A stretch of 64,000 nt of DNA, from the IMG/VR virus record IMGVR_UViG_3300024324_000009, positions 1 to 64,000 of that record. One strand, 5' to 3'. A program made the position numbers and the translations under genes. The notes beneath the pieces are model-generated. The model ran no database searches, was not told the DNA's origin, and saw only the letters and a list, made by a program, of their open reading frames with translations. The stretch's first letter is position 1. Each line of letters begins with the position of its first letter. The DNA comes from a virus. Shown here in pieces: positions 48,201 through 55,800 of the stretch.

Positions 48201-51200
48201 GTGAAGTTAAAGCATATGTTAAAGAACTACGGGCAACAAATGCTGAAATCAATCAATTAACTAATGTATTGAATTTGCAAGAACTTCAAAATTCTAATGA
48301 TGCATTAATTGCAAGTCAAACAGCTTTAACAAAAGTTATGTCTGATCTTCCAGAGACTATAAATACTATAGCAGAAAAAATACAAGCATCTGGTTTAAAA
48401 GCCCCTATAGAAGTTTTAGAAGCTGGCAATATCAAAGTAAGTAAAGCTGACAGAGTGGACATCAGAGATACTTTAGGTGCTTCCCAAGCCCTTCCTACTA
48501 CAAAGGCTGTAGGAGGAATAATATATCGTTCAACAGGAGGAGAGGGGCCTGCCTCTTCAGTGTCCACTGGTCCCGGTTCTAATATTAATTGGGCTCCCAG
48601 AGGCTCAGACACTGTACCAGCAATGCTTACTCCCGGCGAATATGTTGTAAACGCACAGGCTACCAAAGCCAATAGGGGTTTATTAGAAAATATAAATAGT
48701 GGTAAAGGCAAAAAAGTTCAGCCGATATATAGGGCATCTGGTGGCCCAACCGACACAAGTGAGAGGGGCTGGATAGACTACTTTGACGAGCAAACGCAAT
48801 CGGGTAGAGGATTCCTTGAATCAATTTATTCCTTCGGAGGCGTAACAAAAGTATGGCCCGATATAGCTACAAAACTCGGTGGTTTAGGAGACACTTTGGG
48901 CAGTTGGTACGGAAGTGCAAAGGATACGGTCAATTCAGGGTTGGCTTCTCAGTTTACTAAATTTGGAAACTATAAAGGTCAGATATTACCAAAATATATT
49001 ATAGAGGCTATCAAGACTGGTACTATTACCGAAACTAAGGGATTAGCATCAGTTCCTAAGAAAGCATGGTCAAATTTAATACCTCGCATTATTAATAATG
49101 TTGGCAACACAAAACTTGCACAAGACCTAACCAAATGGGGCGGTTCCAAGTGGGCAAAAGCTAGTCCAACGCTAAACACCGCAGTGCAAGCAGAGAAGTA
49201 TGCAGACGACATAGCACCTAGTGTGTTTAAAAAAACCTTCCCAAAAATAATGAAAAGTCAGTTTGCAAAGGGGACGTTTAAGAACTTACCTATAGCAGAG
49301 TGGGCAGTAAGCGGTTTATTAGCTAGCAGAAACCGTTGGAGTGAATTGGAGAGAAAAGGTGGAAGTACGAATCAAATGGTCATGTCTAGCCTTGCTGAAT
49401 TTTTAGCAGGAGGCACTGCTGGTGCACCTACGGATTCGTCGGGCTATTCTGGTATTGCTAGTGCTGGAATTGATAATGCAAGTAGACTATTTAGTAATAT
49501 TTATGCTGGTTTTCAAAGAGGAGGACCGCAGGGTGCGGTTGCAGCAGGTTTGGTAACTGTTGGGGCAATGGGTATAAGATTGGCTGAAGAAACTAGAGGT
49601 TGGAGACTCGATGCCATTCAAGAAATGGGTTCATTCCAAGACTTGAGAGCTAATGAAAAAGCAGGAGCAAAAAGTGCAAAGCAACAGGAAAGAGACAGAA
49701 TAAAAGACTTTAAAGAAGCTGGCGTTAAGGACTTGGAGTACTTAGATTCTCAAATAGATATTCTGGGGTTGACACAATTCAAAAGAGCACAAAGATACGG
49801 CGGGTTTCAGGCAGATAAAGATTTTTACGGTTCAGATAATAATCCATATCTTGATATGGATATTGACACAGAAGCCGTTAAATCTAGAGAATATAATGAA
49901 TGGGTTCAACAATATTGGAACGGCAAAGTTAACTCCTCTGCATTCATGAGCAACAAAGGTGAGATGAGATTGATAGAATTTGATCCAGCACTCATACCAG
50001 AGATACAAAAAGCTAGTTTCAGAAGTGGGAACGTATTCGAGAATAGGTATTCAGACGATACGATACAGAAGGCTTATAACAAAGTTGCTTCTCAAGAAAA
50101 CAAAAAAAAGACAGTAGAATTAAAGAGTCTCGGCGGCAAGGCTGTGGGAGTATATCCCAATGCAGAAGCATACGATGGTTCCTACCCTAAATCATTGGAT
50201 TCATTAACTCAGAGTATTGATGACAGAAGTGAAAGTATTTATCAAAACACTCAAGGAGTGAAACAACCTGATGGCACTAGGGACGAAACTCAAACTGGTT
50301 TTAACAACATTTACAGTAAAGACACTGTGTTAAGAGACATAGATGATGAACTTGCTACAAAGATGTTAGCTTCTAATACATTTTTTAATAGAATACCAAG
50401 AGACTTAACTACAAATGACAAGCAGGCATTCGAAGATAGCAAAAGGTATACACAAGATGTTACTGAGATAGCTAAAAGATATACCGCTAGAGAAGAAGAG
50501 TTGAAGCAGATAGCAAGAGAGGAAAGAGACGCACAAGCAAAAGCAGAAGCAGATAGAGCCAAGGAGAAGGTAGATGCAAATGCTGCTACTCAAACTAAAA
50601 TTAGTAATATATCGGCATTTGCAACTAGTGGCAAAGAAGGTCTGAAAGATTTAGGATATAAAGAATTTTATCCTTACATAGATAAGAGTAGTGAGATTAA
50701 TAAACTTCAGGCAGATAGTATTAAGATGCGTGGGAAACTTAACGCACAGGCAGCAGGTCCAACACTTAATCTTGGTCAATATGTAGATTTCGAATATGGT
50801 AAATTAGGGAAAGATGCAAACACTCTTTTAAAGAGTCAAGAAGCTATACAGATACCAACAGATGTTGCGGCAGCTGTTGCAGAGTACAGAAAGAACTACG
50901 TACAAAGCAGTCCTTTATATGAAAAGGGAATCAAAAGATTTGCTGACTCTATAACTGAATGGGAGTTTAATCAAGAAGAGCCAAATATAGCTGCTGCAAT
51001 CAGAAGAAGCATTTTTACTGGACAGCAAATCAATCCCGGTGTTATAGCGTCATTGACAGCAAATAATGAAGCATCTGATCCCGACTTAGCTGTACAAATG
51101 GGATACGATGGCGACATAGACACCGCTGTCCAGCAGTTTACTAAAGATAGAGAACAAGCAGAGGTAGGCAAAGTTAGACCTGTAGGCGGGACAGTTTACG

Positions 51201-52813
51201 AACAAGACAAAGTAGGAGCAGAGGCATACTTAGCTAAATTAAAAGATGCAAAAAACGCTGTGAAAAATAGGAACTACGAGGCCCAACTCGCCAAGCTAGA
51301 CCCTGACCAAAGAATGGAGTCTACGTTAGTACAGCTACTTGCTGAAGAAACACCTATACTTAATGGATACTTAAAAGGTATTAATTTTTATAGAGATGGT
51401 AATGTAGACAAACTGGGAGGAGGCGAACCACCTAATGCAGGATGGACTCAAGGTTTTGCAGACATGGCTGGGGCTGTTGAGGGACGAAGTGACGTTCTGT
51501 TAAAGGCTGGCCAATCTGAACCACTCAGCGAAGGCAAACTGGATTATGGTAAAACATGGAAGTACTACGCGAGACTAATGAATGATGCTCAAAACCTTAG
51601 TGCCGATGCTACACCTGAACAAATAAAGGCTAGAGAAGGAAACATACAACAAGAGAGAGCAGTAGCAGACGCACAACAAGCAACAAACAATAAAAGATAT
51701 GATGCTGCTGTTAGGTTTGGTAAAGCGTTAGCTGGCACCCGTGTTCCTACAGATTCGCCAGTGGCTTGGGTAAAGTACCGTCAAGCACAACTGGAAAAGT
51801 TTAGAGTAAATGTTGCACAGGCTACAAATACAGAGCCAGACTATCCTGAAGCAAAAGATATTCCTGCTCTTAACGAGTCAGGTGTTACAAAAAACTGGGT
51901 AAATAGCATATTTAATTCAAAAGGTGAAGATTCAGTGGTTTCACAAAGAGGAGCGAAAGAACTCCTAAGATGGAAAGCTAAACAAAAAGGTGAGAATGCA
52001 GAAGCACTCCTTGGTCTTGCTAACGAAATAGACGGCAACGTAGGCTTTAATGATATTTACCCTTTTGATCGAGTAAACGACACAGAATTAGAAGCCGCTA
52101 CAGACCTACAAGGTATTCAAGCTATAACTGGTAGATTCAACAAATTTGTGTTAACCAGAAAAAATCTAGCGTTGCCTCTATTAGAAAGAAATTTAGAAAA
52201 TCTTTACAAAGGAGGCTTATGGACTCCAGAAAGAGGACTAGAAGAGAACTTAGGAGCATTGAATGCCTTAGACCCAAGACTAGACCAATCGGGTATAAGT
52301 AAAAAGATACAAAAATTTGGACCAAAAACTCAATATTATTCAGATGGTGGGTCGGTATTTACGCCCAGAGGTACGGATACAGTTCCTGCTATGTTAACAC
52401 CGGGAGAATACGTTGTTAATAGAAAGGCCGCTGCCCAAAACAGACCTTTATTAGAAGCTATAAACGGAAAACAAAGCAGAGCAAAAAATAGTCCATATTA
52501 CCATGATGGTGGAGATGTAACAGGAAATGGTGTAAATAATGTTGTAGTAGACACACAAGAAATTAGCAAGTTTGTTACCTCGTTTGACAGATTTGCTAAA
52601 GAATTGGCCTCATTAAATGTTCCTGAACAAATTACAATTCAGGGAACACACACTGTTGAAGTTAATGTAAATGGTGGACAAGTTCTTAATGACCTATTAA
52701 ATGGACCAATCGGTGATTTGGTAAGAACAGAAATTGCAAGTGCATTTGAACAACAGAATCAAGACTCAGAAGGAACCATACCTAACCCATTCAATCCAGC
52801 AACAAATCCATAG
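42236..52813 (+). CDS. Tail tape measure protein, 3525 aa
   Basis: An AGGAG site precedes the ATG. Residues 1-140 are Ser/Thr/Ala coiled coil; residues about 130-400 match the TP901-type tape measure domain (FVEYERELAKVQQVTNA, KVSVVLSQAGLSARETSEAL, IGTGLKTIVTRLQRLDTI). Hydrophobic helices lie at about 468-512 and 1255-1345. DTVPAMLTPGE occurs four times (residues 539, 1143, 2125, 3381), and an aromatic-x-[DE]-G[GD] motif recurs about ten times nearby. Between these are two PD-(D/E)XK-like modules and one GNAT-like module (listed separately). Long helical stretches fill 1370-2100 and 2400-3350. At about 0.15 nm per residue, the known scaling, the tail could approach 0.5 micrometre. TMPs set tail length and are ejected with DNA in known systems. 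Confidence 0.93.
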   Translation: MASFDITAQINLRGPSNVKQIAADIRRQLSNIKSTVNLKLDPKTVQNVAIVNKNFRALNATLAASKGNINAVSTAFNNLNKSMASLSTSSKNAANSVKSVATAAKTATAATQSLQKGAQSAGTAASNLGAEVASGARKFLVFSGVSTLINAVTSSIAQGVGAFVEYERELAKVQQVTNATSGGLSKLSKDIQEAAVSTGAAATELAKVSVVLSQAGLSARETSEALQTLAKTTLAPTFGDITDTTEGAIAILRQFKLETSELETALGSINAVAGAFAVSASDIITAVKQAGAVFASSSQGVSEGTDALNEFIAVFTSVRQTTRESAETIGTGLKTIVTRLQRLDTIQSLKQFGIQLTDLEGKFVGPFEAIKRLSEGLQAFDPRDVRFGAIIEELGGFRQVGKVIPLIQQFAVAQEALNVAREGGTSITDQQIIAERTLSVQLQKTAANFQAFITGVAESDAFQGITKGLLGFVNALISLADILKDVIPVLAALAANAAIPAIAQFAGGFGAKLLGKNKGGAVPHHFARGGYVPGSGDRDTVPAMLTPGEFVIRKKAVQAIGTDKLSAMNGGQGAAIATQAKNKGGMIQHFAEGGTVSVDYAKKKPSASKERELIGNNLVQSVNSLASYYDPESKQLSSRKSPKNLPNYAGIVGGIFESAVELVAGQSDKQKNEAVWDYPSGIGSTDLFNNVPGLGVPTDAKKSATTATVRKKLKAHYRNAQGTDLNRKKFGIVAFGKGEDYEYQFDPEAIKQEVAPQRAAKAQKANRGGLIQHFQDGDLVVAGSGRVTQKDIKEATSGQLNSALQNPKVNAKSRAAIQNELQQRETANNATNVAVVGILPLGYSKDYPPQPLGGENVKISSRGLPKAKEEAFLNIAEGLRGVVQTAAVEIGGSAKPLTPEQEKSTGLENVQGTIFEAVLSALGATGGSIQNQSMDYANGLGPAASLYPGIGPDWPTEVKRDVTGPGFTRSKKNIANFYSAQKFAEGGKVKSKGGLGIKTTGGNTITSVFEDGQSSSGEVVAKSIGQNLFAVLSSQVSGGGGRALYDSAMKQATSQGGSLTSDRSRVSSSALSRIWTTYFNKGTSKDGKKVSKKPVPDNMLYTGAFFDESDYPSPNPASWQGQAVPLQYAYKQFADGGAASGGDTVPAMLTPGEFVINKKAAKSIGLSKLREMNYADKIRGYAKGGPVGGVQYFDNGDTVDPLSQSGGVNPCCPDELKAANTNAKTAKKMEDAADSMNEAGEKQEEAADEMSTGQAIFLAFIGPAIEQGIKKAFPNSRVAAATGEGIQQGAATYQTSSALLGTIGKVLGKFPGVVGKAGKLITASAKGIAVVLGALSFGIGARSGYIQKSIELLSQEIETGAKDTAKAIKNFNDLLLDPNISTETLGKSLGELSNKINDLNTVRGEKAAVEIQQLQPYLPYFESNDDKQFRQASERNIEREAFETGAQDALTSLEAALQNGKKLGDIFDNMSKKEAQGLKKAIAFQDKAIREQIKALEKQRDATEEGTPEREALNEQIAVAIDTGYVENAQRLKIIAQLKEAERAVEENRRRLVNSSTSLEKYVEAFGTAIAIAGNNFQVASLEAKSFADGFAGVDLQNLFAAQITTLENPRAFNDAENAISLDPLKGVLGDNAKVFAALVQLPNRLEDAINSAAAGAAGQDSENVGRAISAAISGNLGEFEGTALGDALVGSLTEQIEKASKGGKGTADTTAIIDSSTDIVRKTSENFTKAAVEALKLIREAGVQVASFAQVAETSFKKFNRGLLLAAQGTTRLNQDIDRLVSGRNDPRSISDINARTTGAARSEVSGVAQFIQQNADAQKQLIDLQSRSLQAQMEGAQSFNQNVTEIGRVKAEIIGLRQQTENLRTALTDKLGELKNELSNRLSELKEQSAASRSLIDSVFSDEQGANESFDAAMRLANGDASGISSGPEALKVLKEISRLQQAGLIPDDPKVIENAYKRAAKAAGIQFSPEGLKVFKQAFANPEDDSEVKAYVKELRATNAEINQLTNVLNLQELQNSNDALIASQTALTKVMSDLPETINTIAEKIQASGLKAPIEVLEAGNIKVSKADRVDIRDTLGASQALPTTKAVGGIIYRSTGGEGPASSVSTGPGSNINWAPRGSDTVPAMLTPGEYVVNAQATKANRGLLENINSGKGKKVQPIYRASGGPTDTSERGWIDYFDEQTQSGRGFLESIYSFGGVTKVWPDIATKLGGLGDTLGSWYGSAKDTVNSGLASQFTKFGNYKGQILPKYIIEAIKTGTITETKGLASVPKKAWSNLIPRIINNVGNTKLAQDLTKWGGSKWAKASPTLNTAVQAEKYADDIAPSVFKKTFPKIMKSQFAKGTFKNLPIAEWAVSGLLASRNRWSELERKGGSTNQMVMSSLAEFLAGGTAGAPTDSSGYSGIASAGIDNASRLFSNIYAGFQRGGPQGAVAAGLVTVGAMGIRLAEETRGWRLDAIQEMGSFQDLRANEKAGAKSAKQQERDRIKDFKEAGVKDLEYLDSQIDILGLTQFKRAQRYGGFQADKDFYGSDNNPYLDMDIDTEAVKSREYNEWVQQYWNGKVNSSAFMSNKGEMRLIEFDPALIPEIQKASFRSGNVFENRYSDDTIQKAYNKVASQENKKKTVELKSLGGKAVGVYPNAEAYDGSYPKSLDSLTQSIDDRSESIYQNTQGVKQPDGTRDETQTGFNNIYSKDTVLRDIDDELATKMLASNTFFNRIPRDLTTNDKQAFEDSKRYTQDVTEIAKRYTAREEELKQIAREERDAQAKAEADRAKEKVDANAATQTKISNISAFATSGKEGLKDLGYKEFYPYIDKSSEINKLQADSIKMRGKLNAQAAGPTLNLGQYVDFEYGKLGKDANTLLKSQEAIQIPTDVAAAVAEYRKNYVQSSPLYEKGIKRFADSITEWEFNQEEPNIAAAIRRSIFTGQQINPGVIASLTANNEASDPDLAVQMGYDGDIDTAVQQFTKDREQAEVGKVRPVGGTVYEQDKVGAEAYLAKLKDAKNAVKNRNYEAQLAKLDPDQRMESTLVQLLAEETPILNGYLKGINFYRDGNVDKLGGGEPPNAGWTQGFADMAGAVEGRSDVLLKAGQSEPLSEGKLDYGKTWKYYARLMNDAQNLSADATPEQIKAREGNIQQERAVADAQQATNNKRYDAAVRFGKALAGTRVPTDSPVAWVKYRQAQLEKFRVNVAQATNTEPDYPEAKDIPALNESGVTKNWVNSIFNSKGEDSVVSQRGAKELLRWKAKQKGENAEALLGLANEIDGNVGFNDIYPFDRVNDTELEAATDLQGIQAITGRFNKFVLTRKNLALPLLERNLENLYKGGLWTPERGLEENLGALNALDPRLDQSGISKKIQKFGPKTQYYSDGGSVFTPRGTDTVPAMLTPGEYVVNRKAAAQNRPLLEAINGKQSRAKNSPYYHDGGDVTGNGVNNVVVDTQEISKFVTSFDRFAKELASLNVPEQITIQGTHTVEVNVNGGQVLNDLLNGPIGDLVRTEIASAFEQQNQDSEGTIPNPFNPATNP
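44080..44485 (+). other. PD-(D/E)XK-like module 1 within tape measure
   Basis: Residues about 615-750. GGIFESAVEL gives E657; WDYPSGIG gives D677; GVPTDAKKS gives D699-A-K701. Order and spacing (20, then 22) fit the core of PD-(D/E)XK nucleases, followed by a helix (VRKKLKAHY) and a strand (FGIVAFGKG). Bounded by MIQHFAEGG and LIQHFQDGD motifs. Confidence 0.45.
44830..45180 (+). other. PD-(D/E)XK-like module 2 within tape measure
   Basis: Residues about 866-982. GTIFEAVLSA gives E916; SMDYANGLG gives D935; WPTEVKRDV gives E957-V-K959. Spacing (19, then 22) matches module 1, as do the PG[IL]G turn before the last motif and the helix after it (RSKKNIANFY versus VRKKLKAHY). It ends at KFAEGG. 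Confidence 0.45.
45195..45630 (+). other. GNAT-acetyltransferase-like module within tape measure
   Basis: Residues about 987-1132. The order EVVAKSIGQNLFAVLSSQV strand, SGGGGRALYDSAMKQA (G1038-A1043, the place of the acetyl-CoA loop and helix), GGSLTSDRSRVS, then ALSRIWTTYF resembles GNAT motif A and the following strand/helix. It ends at QFADGG. By-eye call; the canonical R/Q-x-x-G-x-[GA] is only approximate. Confidence 0.4.
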
Positions 52814-52823
52814 GAGCCTTAAC

Positions 52824-55800
52824 ATGGCAGATGAATTTACAACAGGTAATTTATACTTAGGTTCTGGTACAAGTGTATCGGATACAGAATTTGATATAAG
52901 GCTCTCTACCGAAGAAGGTATTTCTACATTATTTAATGCTAGTGGCAACGATATAGATTTTCGTGTAAATGCATCGGGTAGAGTAGGTATACACGTAGAT
53001 GCAGACACAGGACGAGTTGGTATAGGTACTGGACAAAATATTGGGGCAGCACTTCATGTAGTAAGTCAATGTCCTAATGATGGATTAAGAGTAGAGACCA
53101 GAACAGATTGTCCTACTGGTGTTCAGATAGAATTTATTCACCGTCCAATGACCGCACCTGAGAACAACTCCATTCCTGTACAAATTAATCTTGCTGGTAG
53201 AAATGACAATTCAGAAGACGTAAATTATGCTAGAATTATCAGTAAGGCTCTAAACACTAGCAATGGTAGCGAAGTAGGCGAACTTATTTTTACTGTGGCT
53301 TCAGGAGATACTGACTTTCCTGCACTGGTTCTTAATCCTTTTACTAGTTCCATCGGAACAGACAATTTAAATTCTGGCAACAACTACTTATTTATAGGCA
53401 ATAATAATTATGTTTCTGGAGATAACTTTGTTGTAATTGGGAATAACAATACGGGAGTAATAACAAACGGTATTTTAATAGGTATTGATAACTCTGTTTC
53501 TGGGGAAAGAGTACTTATTGTCGCAGATAATACTGTAGTTTCTGGAGATCAGAACATTGTCTTCGCTTTAGATAGCGAAATTTATGGTGACTCTAATCTA
53601 GTTATGACAGAAAATGTACTTTCTACTGGTGATCAGAATATAGTTCTTGGTCACAGCTACAATACAACTGGAGATTTTAATATTCTTTTATTGAATGATT
53701 CAGATCAAGTTGGCAGTAGTGGTGTTGGTTTTGGTAACCAAGTATCTAATTCTGGACAACGAAATGTTTACGTAGGTAACTTTAACACACTACAAGGAGA
53801 CGATTGTGTTGTTATTGGTTCAGAAGTAGAAGTTACTGGCAACAACAATATCCTTTACGGTTCTACTTCCTCACTTAGTGGAACAAGCATTATATCTATT
53901 GGTGCAGGAAATGACGTTCTTGATATTAATAGTGGTGTGTTCATTGGTTCTAATATTGACTTAGTGGATGGTGAGAAATCAGTCATTGTAGGACTTGGCA
54001 ACATAACTCAAAATGGTTTAACTGATAGTATTATTATAGGTATTGAGAATACGACCACTAATGGCAGTCCTACTGGTGTTATAGTTATCGGTCAAGACAA
54101 TAAGGTTTCTGTAGTTAAAAATACTACAATAATCGGTAACTCTAATGAGGCTAGCGGAACAGTCCTAAATAATGTAGTTTACGGAACTCTTAATTCAACT
54201 CCGTTAGACAGTCGCAACAATGTAATCGTTGGTGTTATGAATAACACTAGTGGTAATATTCTTAGCGATGGCACTGTAGACCCCAGTGGTCGTTTACCAG
54301 ACAGTACTATGGTTAATAGCATTACTTATGGTGTGAATAATATCGTAAGTGAAATTAGCGGAACTAATATAGTAGGTAGTAAAACCTATGCTTCTGGTCA
54401 GAATATTAACACTCACGGTTCTTTGAATCAGATCAAACAATCTAATGATGCTCAGATAATTGGACACTCCAATTTTATGGTTGGAGACAACAATACTATC
54501 GTAGGCAGCTATAATGATATAGTCGGCAATAATTCCGTGCTGGTATCTACATCGTCGCAGCGTCAATACGCCTTTGGCGATTCTAATATTTCTGTAGGTA
54601 ACAGTGAGGCAGTTATTAGCGGTATGACTATAGGTTTTGGTAATGATCTAGATGCCGTTAATGGCGTTATCTATGGTAGCGGCAACCAAATAGGATTGCG
54701 TAGACATATGTTTACCCTAGATAATGATGGTGCAGATGTTATTCTGGCTGTCAGGGGTGATCAAAGAGGAATTTATCTGCCGGGAAGTAAAATTATGTTG
54801 GCTGTACTTAACCCCGCCAACAAAGATGCTCCTATCGTGCTTAAAAGCATGAACGGGGTCAGCTATACTCCTAATGATGACACAACAAACATCACAATCA
54901 ATAGTCCTATCATTACGCCCACAGACGCCCCAAACTACGCGGTCAATGCATTCTTTGATGACCCCACCTATAACACTGGAGACAGGAGTGTAATTTCAGG
55001 CTGGATTATGCCTTACCAATCTGGCAACAGCACAGACCTTATCAACAATCCTTTATTCGGTTTTGGCTCCATAGTGCTTGGAACTAATAATACTTCAATG
55101 CACGCTCAAGGTATCGTTATAGGTCAAGGCAATGCCATATCAGGCACTAATCATGTGGCTATTGGTCAGAACCTAGAAGGCTTTTATAACAACGCTGTTC
55201 AGATAGGCAGCACCAACCTGAATAAACTTTACTTTGATAATTCAGAGATAGTATTTAACACAGGTGGACAACAAGACAGAGCAGTATTTAATACTAGTAT
55301 ATCTACCGTAGATGACGACCCTGTATCTATGGTTGTTGAGTACAACAACAATAGAGTAGGTATCAATAACGGCGACCCATCTAGCGAACTTGATGTTTCG
55401 GGTATTATTACTTCAAACGGTATCAAACTCTATGGAGAAAATTCTAACATCAGCGGTTGGATTCCTGTAAATACCGGAGATGGAACTGTCACATGGCAGG
55501 AGCCTACTACTTTATCTGGTATCAATAGCGGTATACTTATGAAGCATAGTGATACTGTAGCAACAGGATTATATAATGTATCATTCAATACTTCTACTCA
55601 ATCACTTGAATATAATCGTAGTGACACCATTAGAAATAATGAGTTCTTGTTTATTCCTAACCAAGACCAACTGTCTAACGCTGTTAGATTTTCAACAACT
55701 GGTATGTTTCTGAATGAAGACGGAACAAACAATATCAGAGACTATGGATATAGATTCTGCGTTTATGGTTCAGGGACTACAGACTCTAGTAACAATAGAG

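Larger units (their letters stand above)
43850..52414 (+). repeat. Four DTVPAMLTPGE motif units in tape measure
   Basis: Units begin at 43850, 45662, 48608 and 52376. Each reads GG or RG, then DTVPAMLTPGE[FY]V[IV], followed by a short Lys/Ala-rich helix ending LxxxN. The wide spacing (residues 539, 1143, 2125, 3381) places them as boundaries between large TMP segments. Confidence 0.9.

Noticed and set aside
42236-52813. Muralytic peptidase or lysozyme domain in the tape measure
   Set aside because: No HxxxD...HxH, NlpC Cys-His or lysozyme Glu motif was recognised.
52734-52823. Upstream in-frame ATG for the 1531-aa fibre
   Set aside because: Overlaps the tape measure end; the ATG at 52824 has GGAG and a fibre-like N-terminus.
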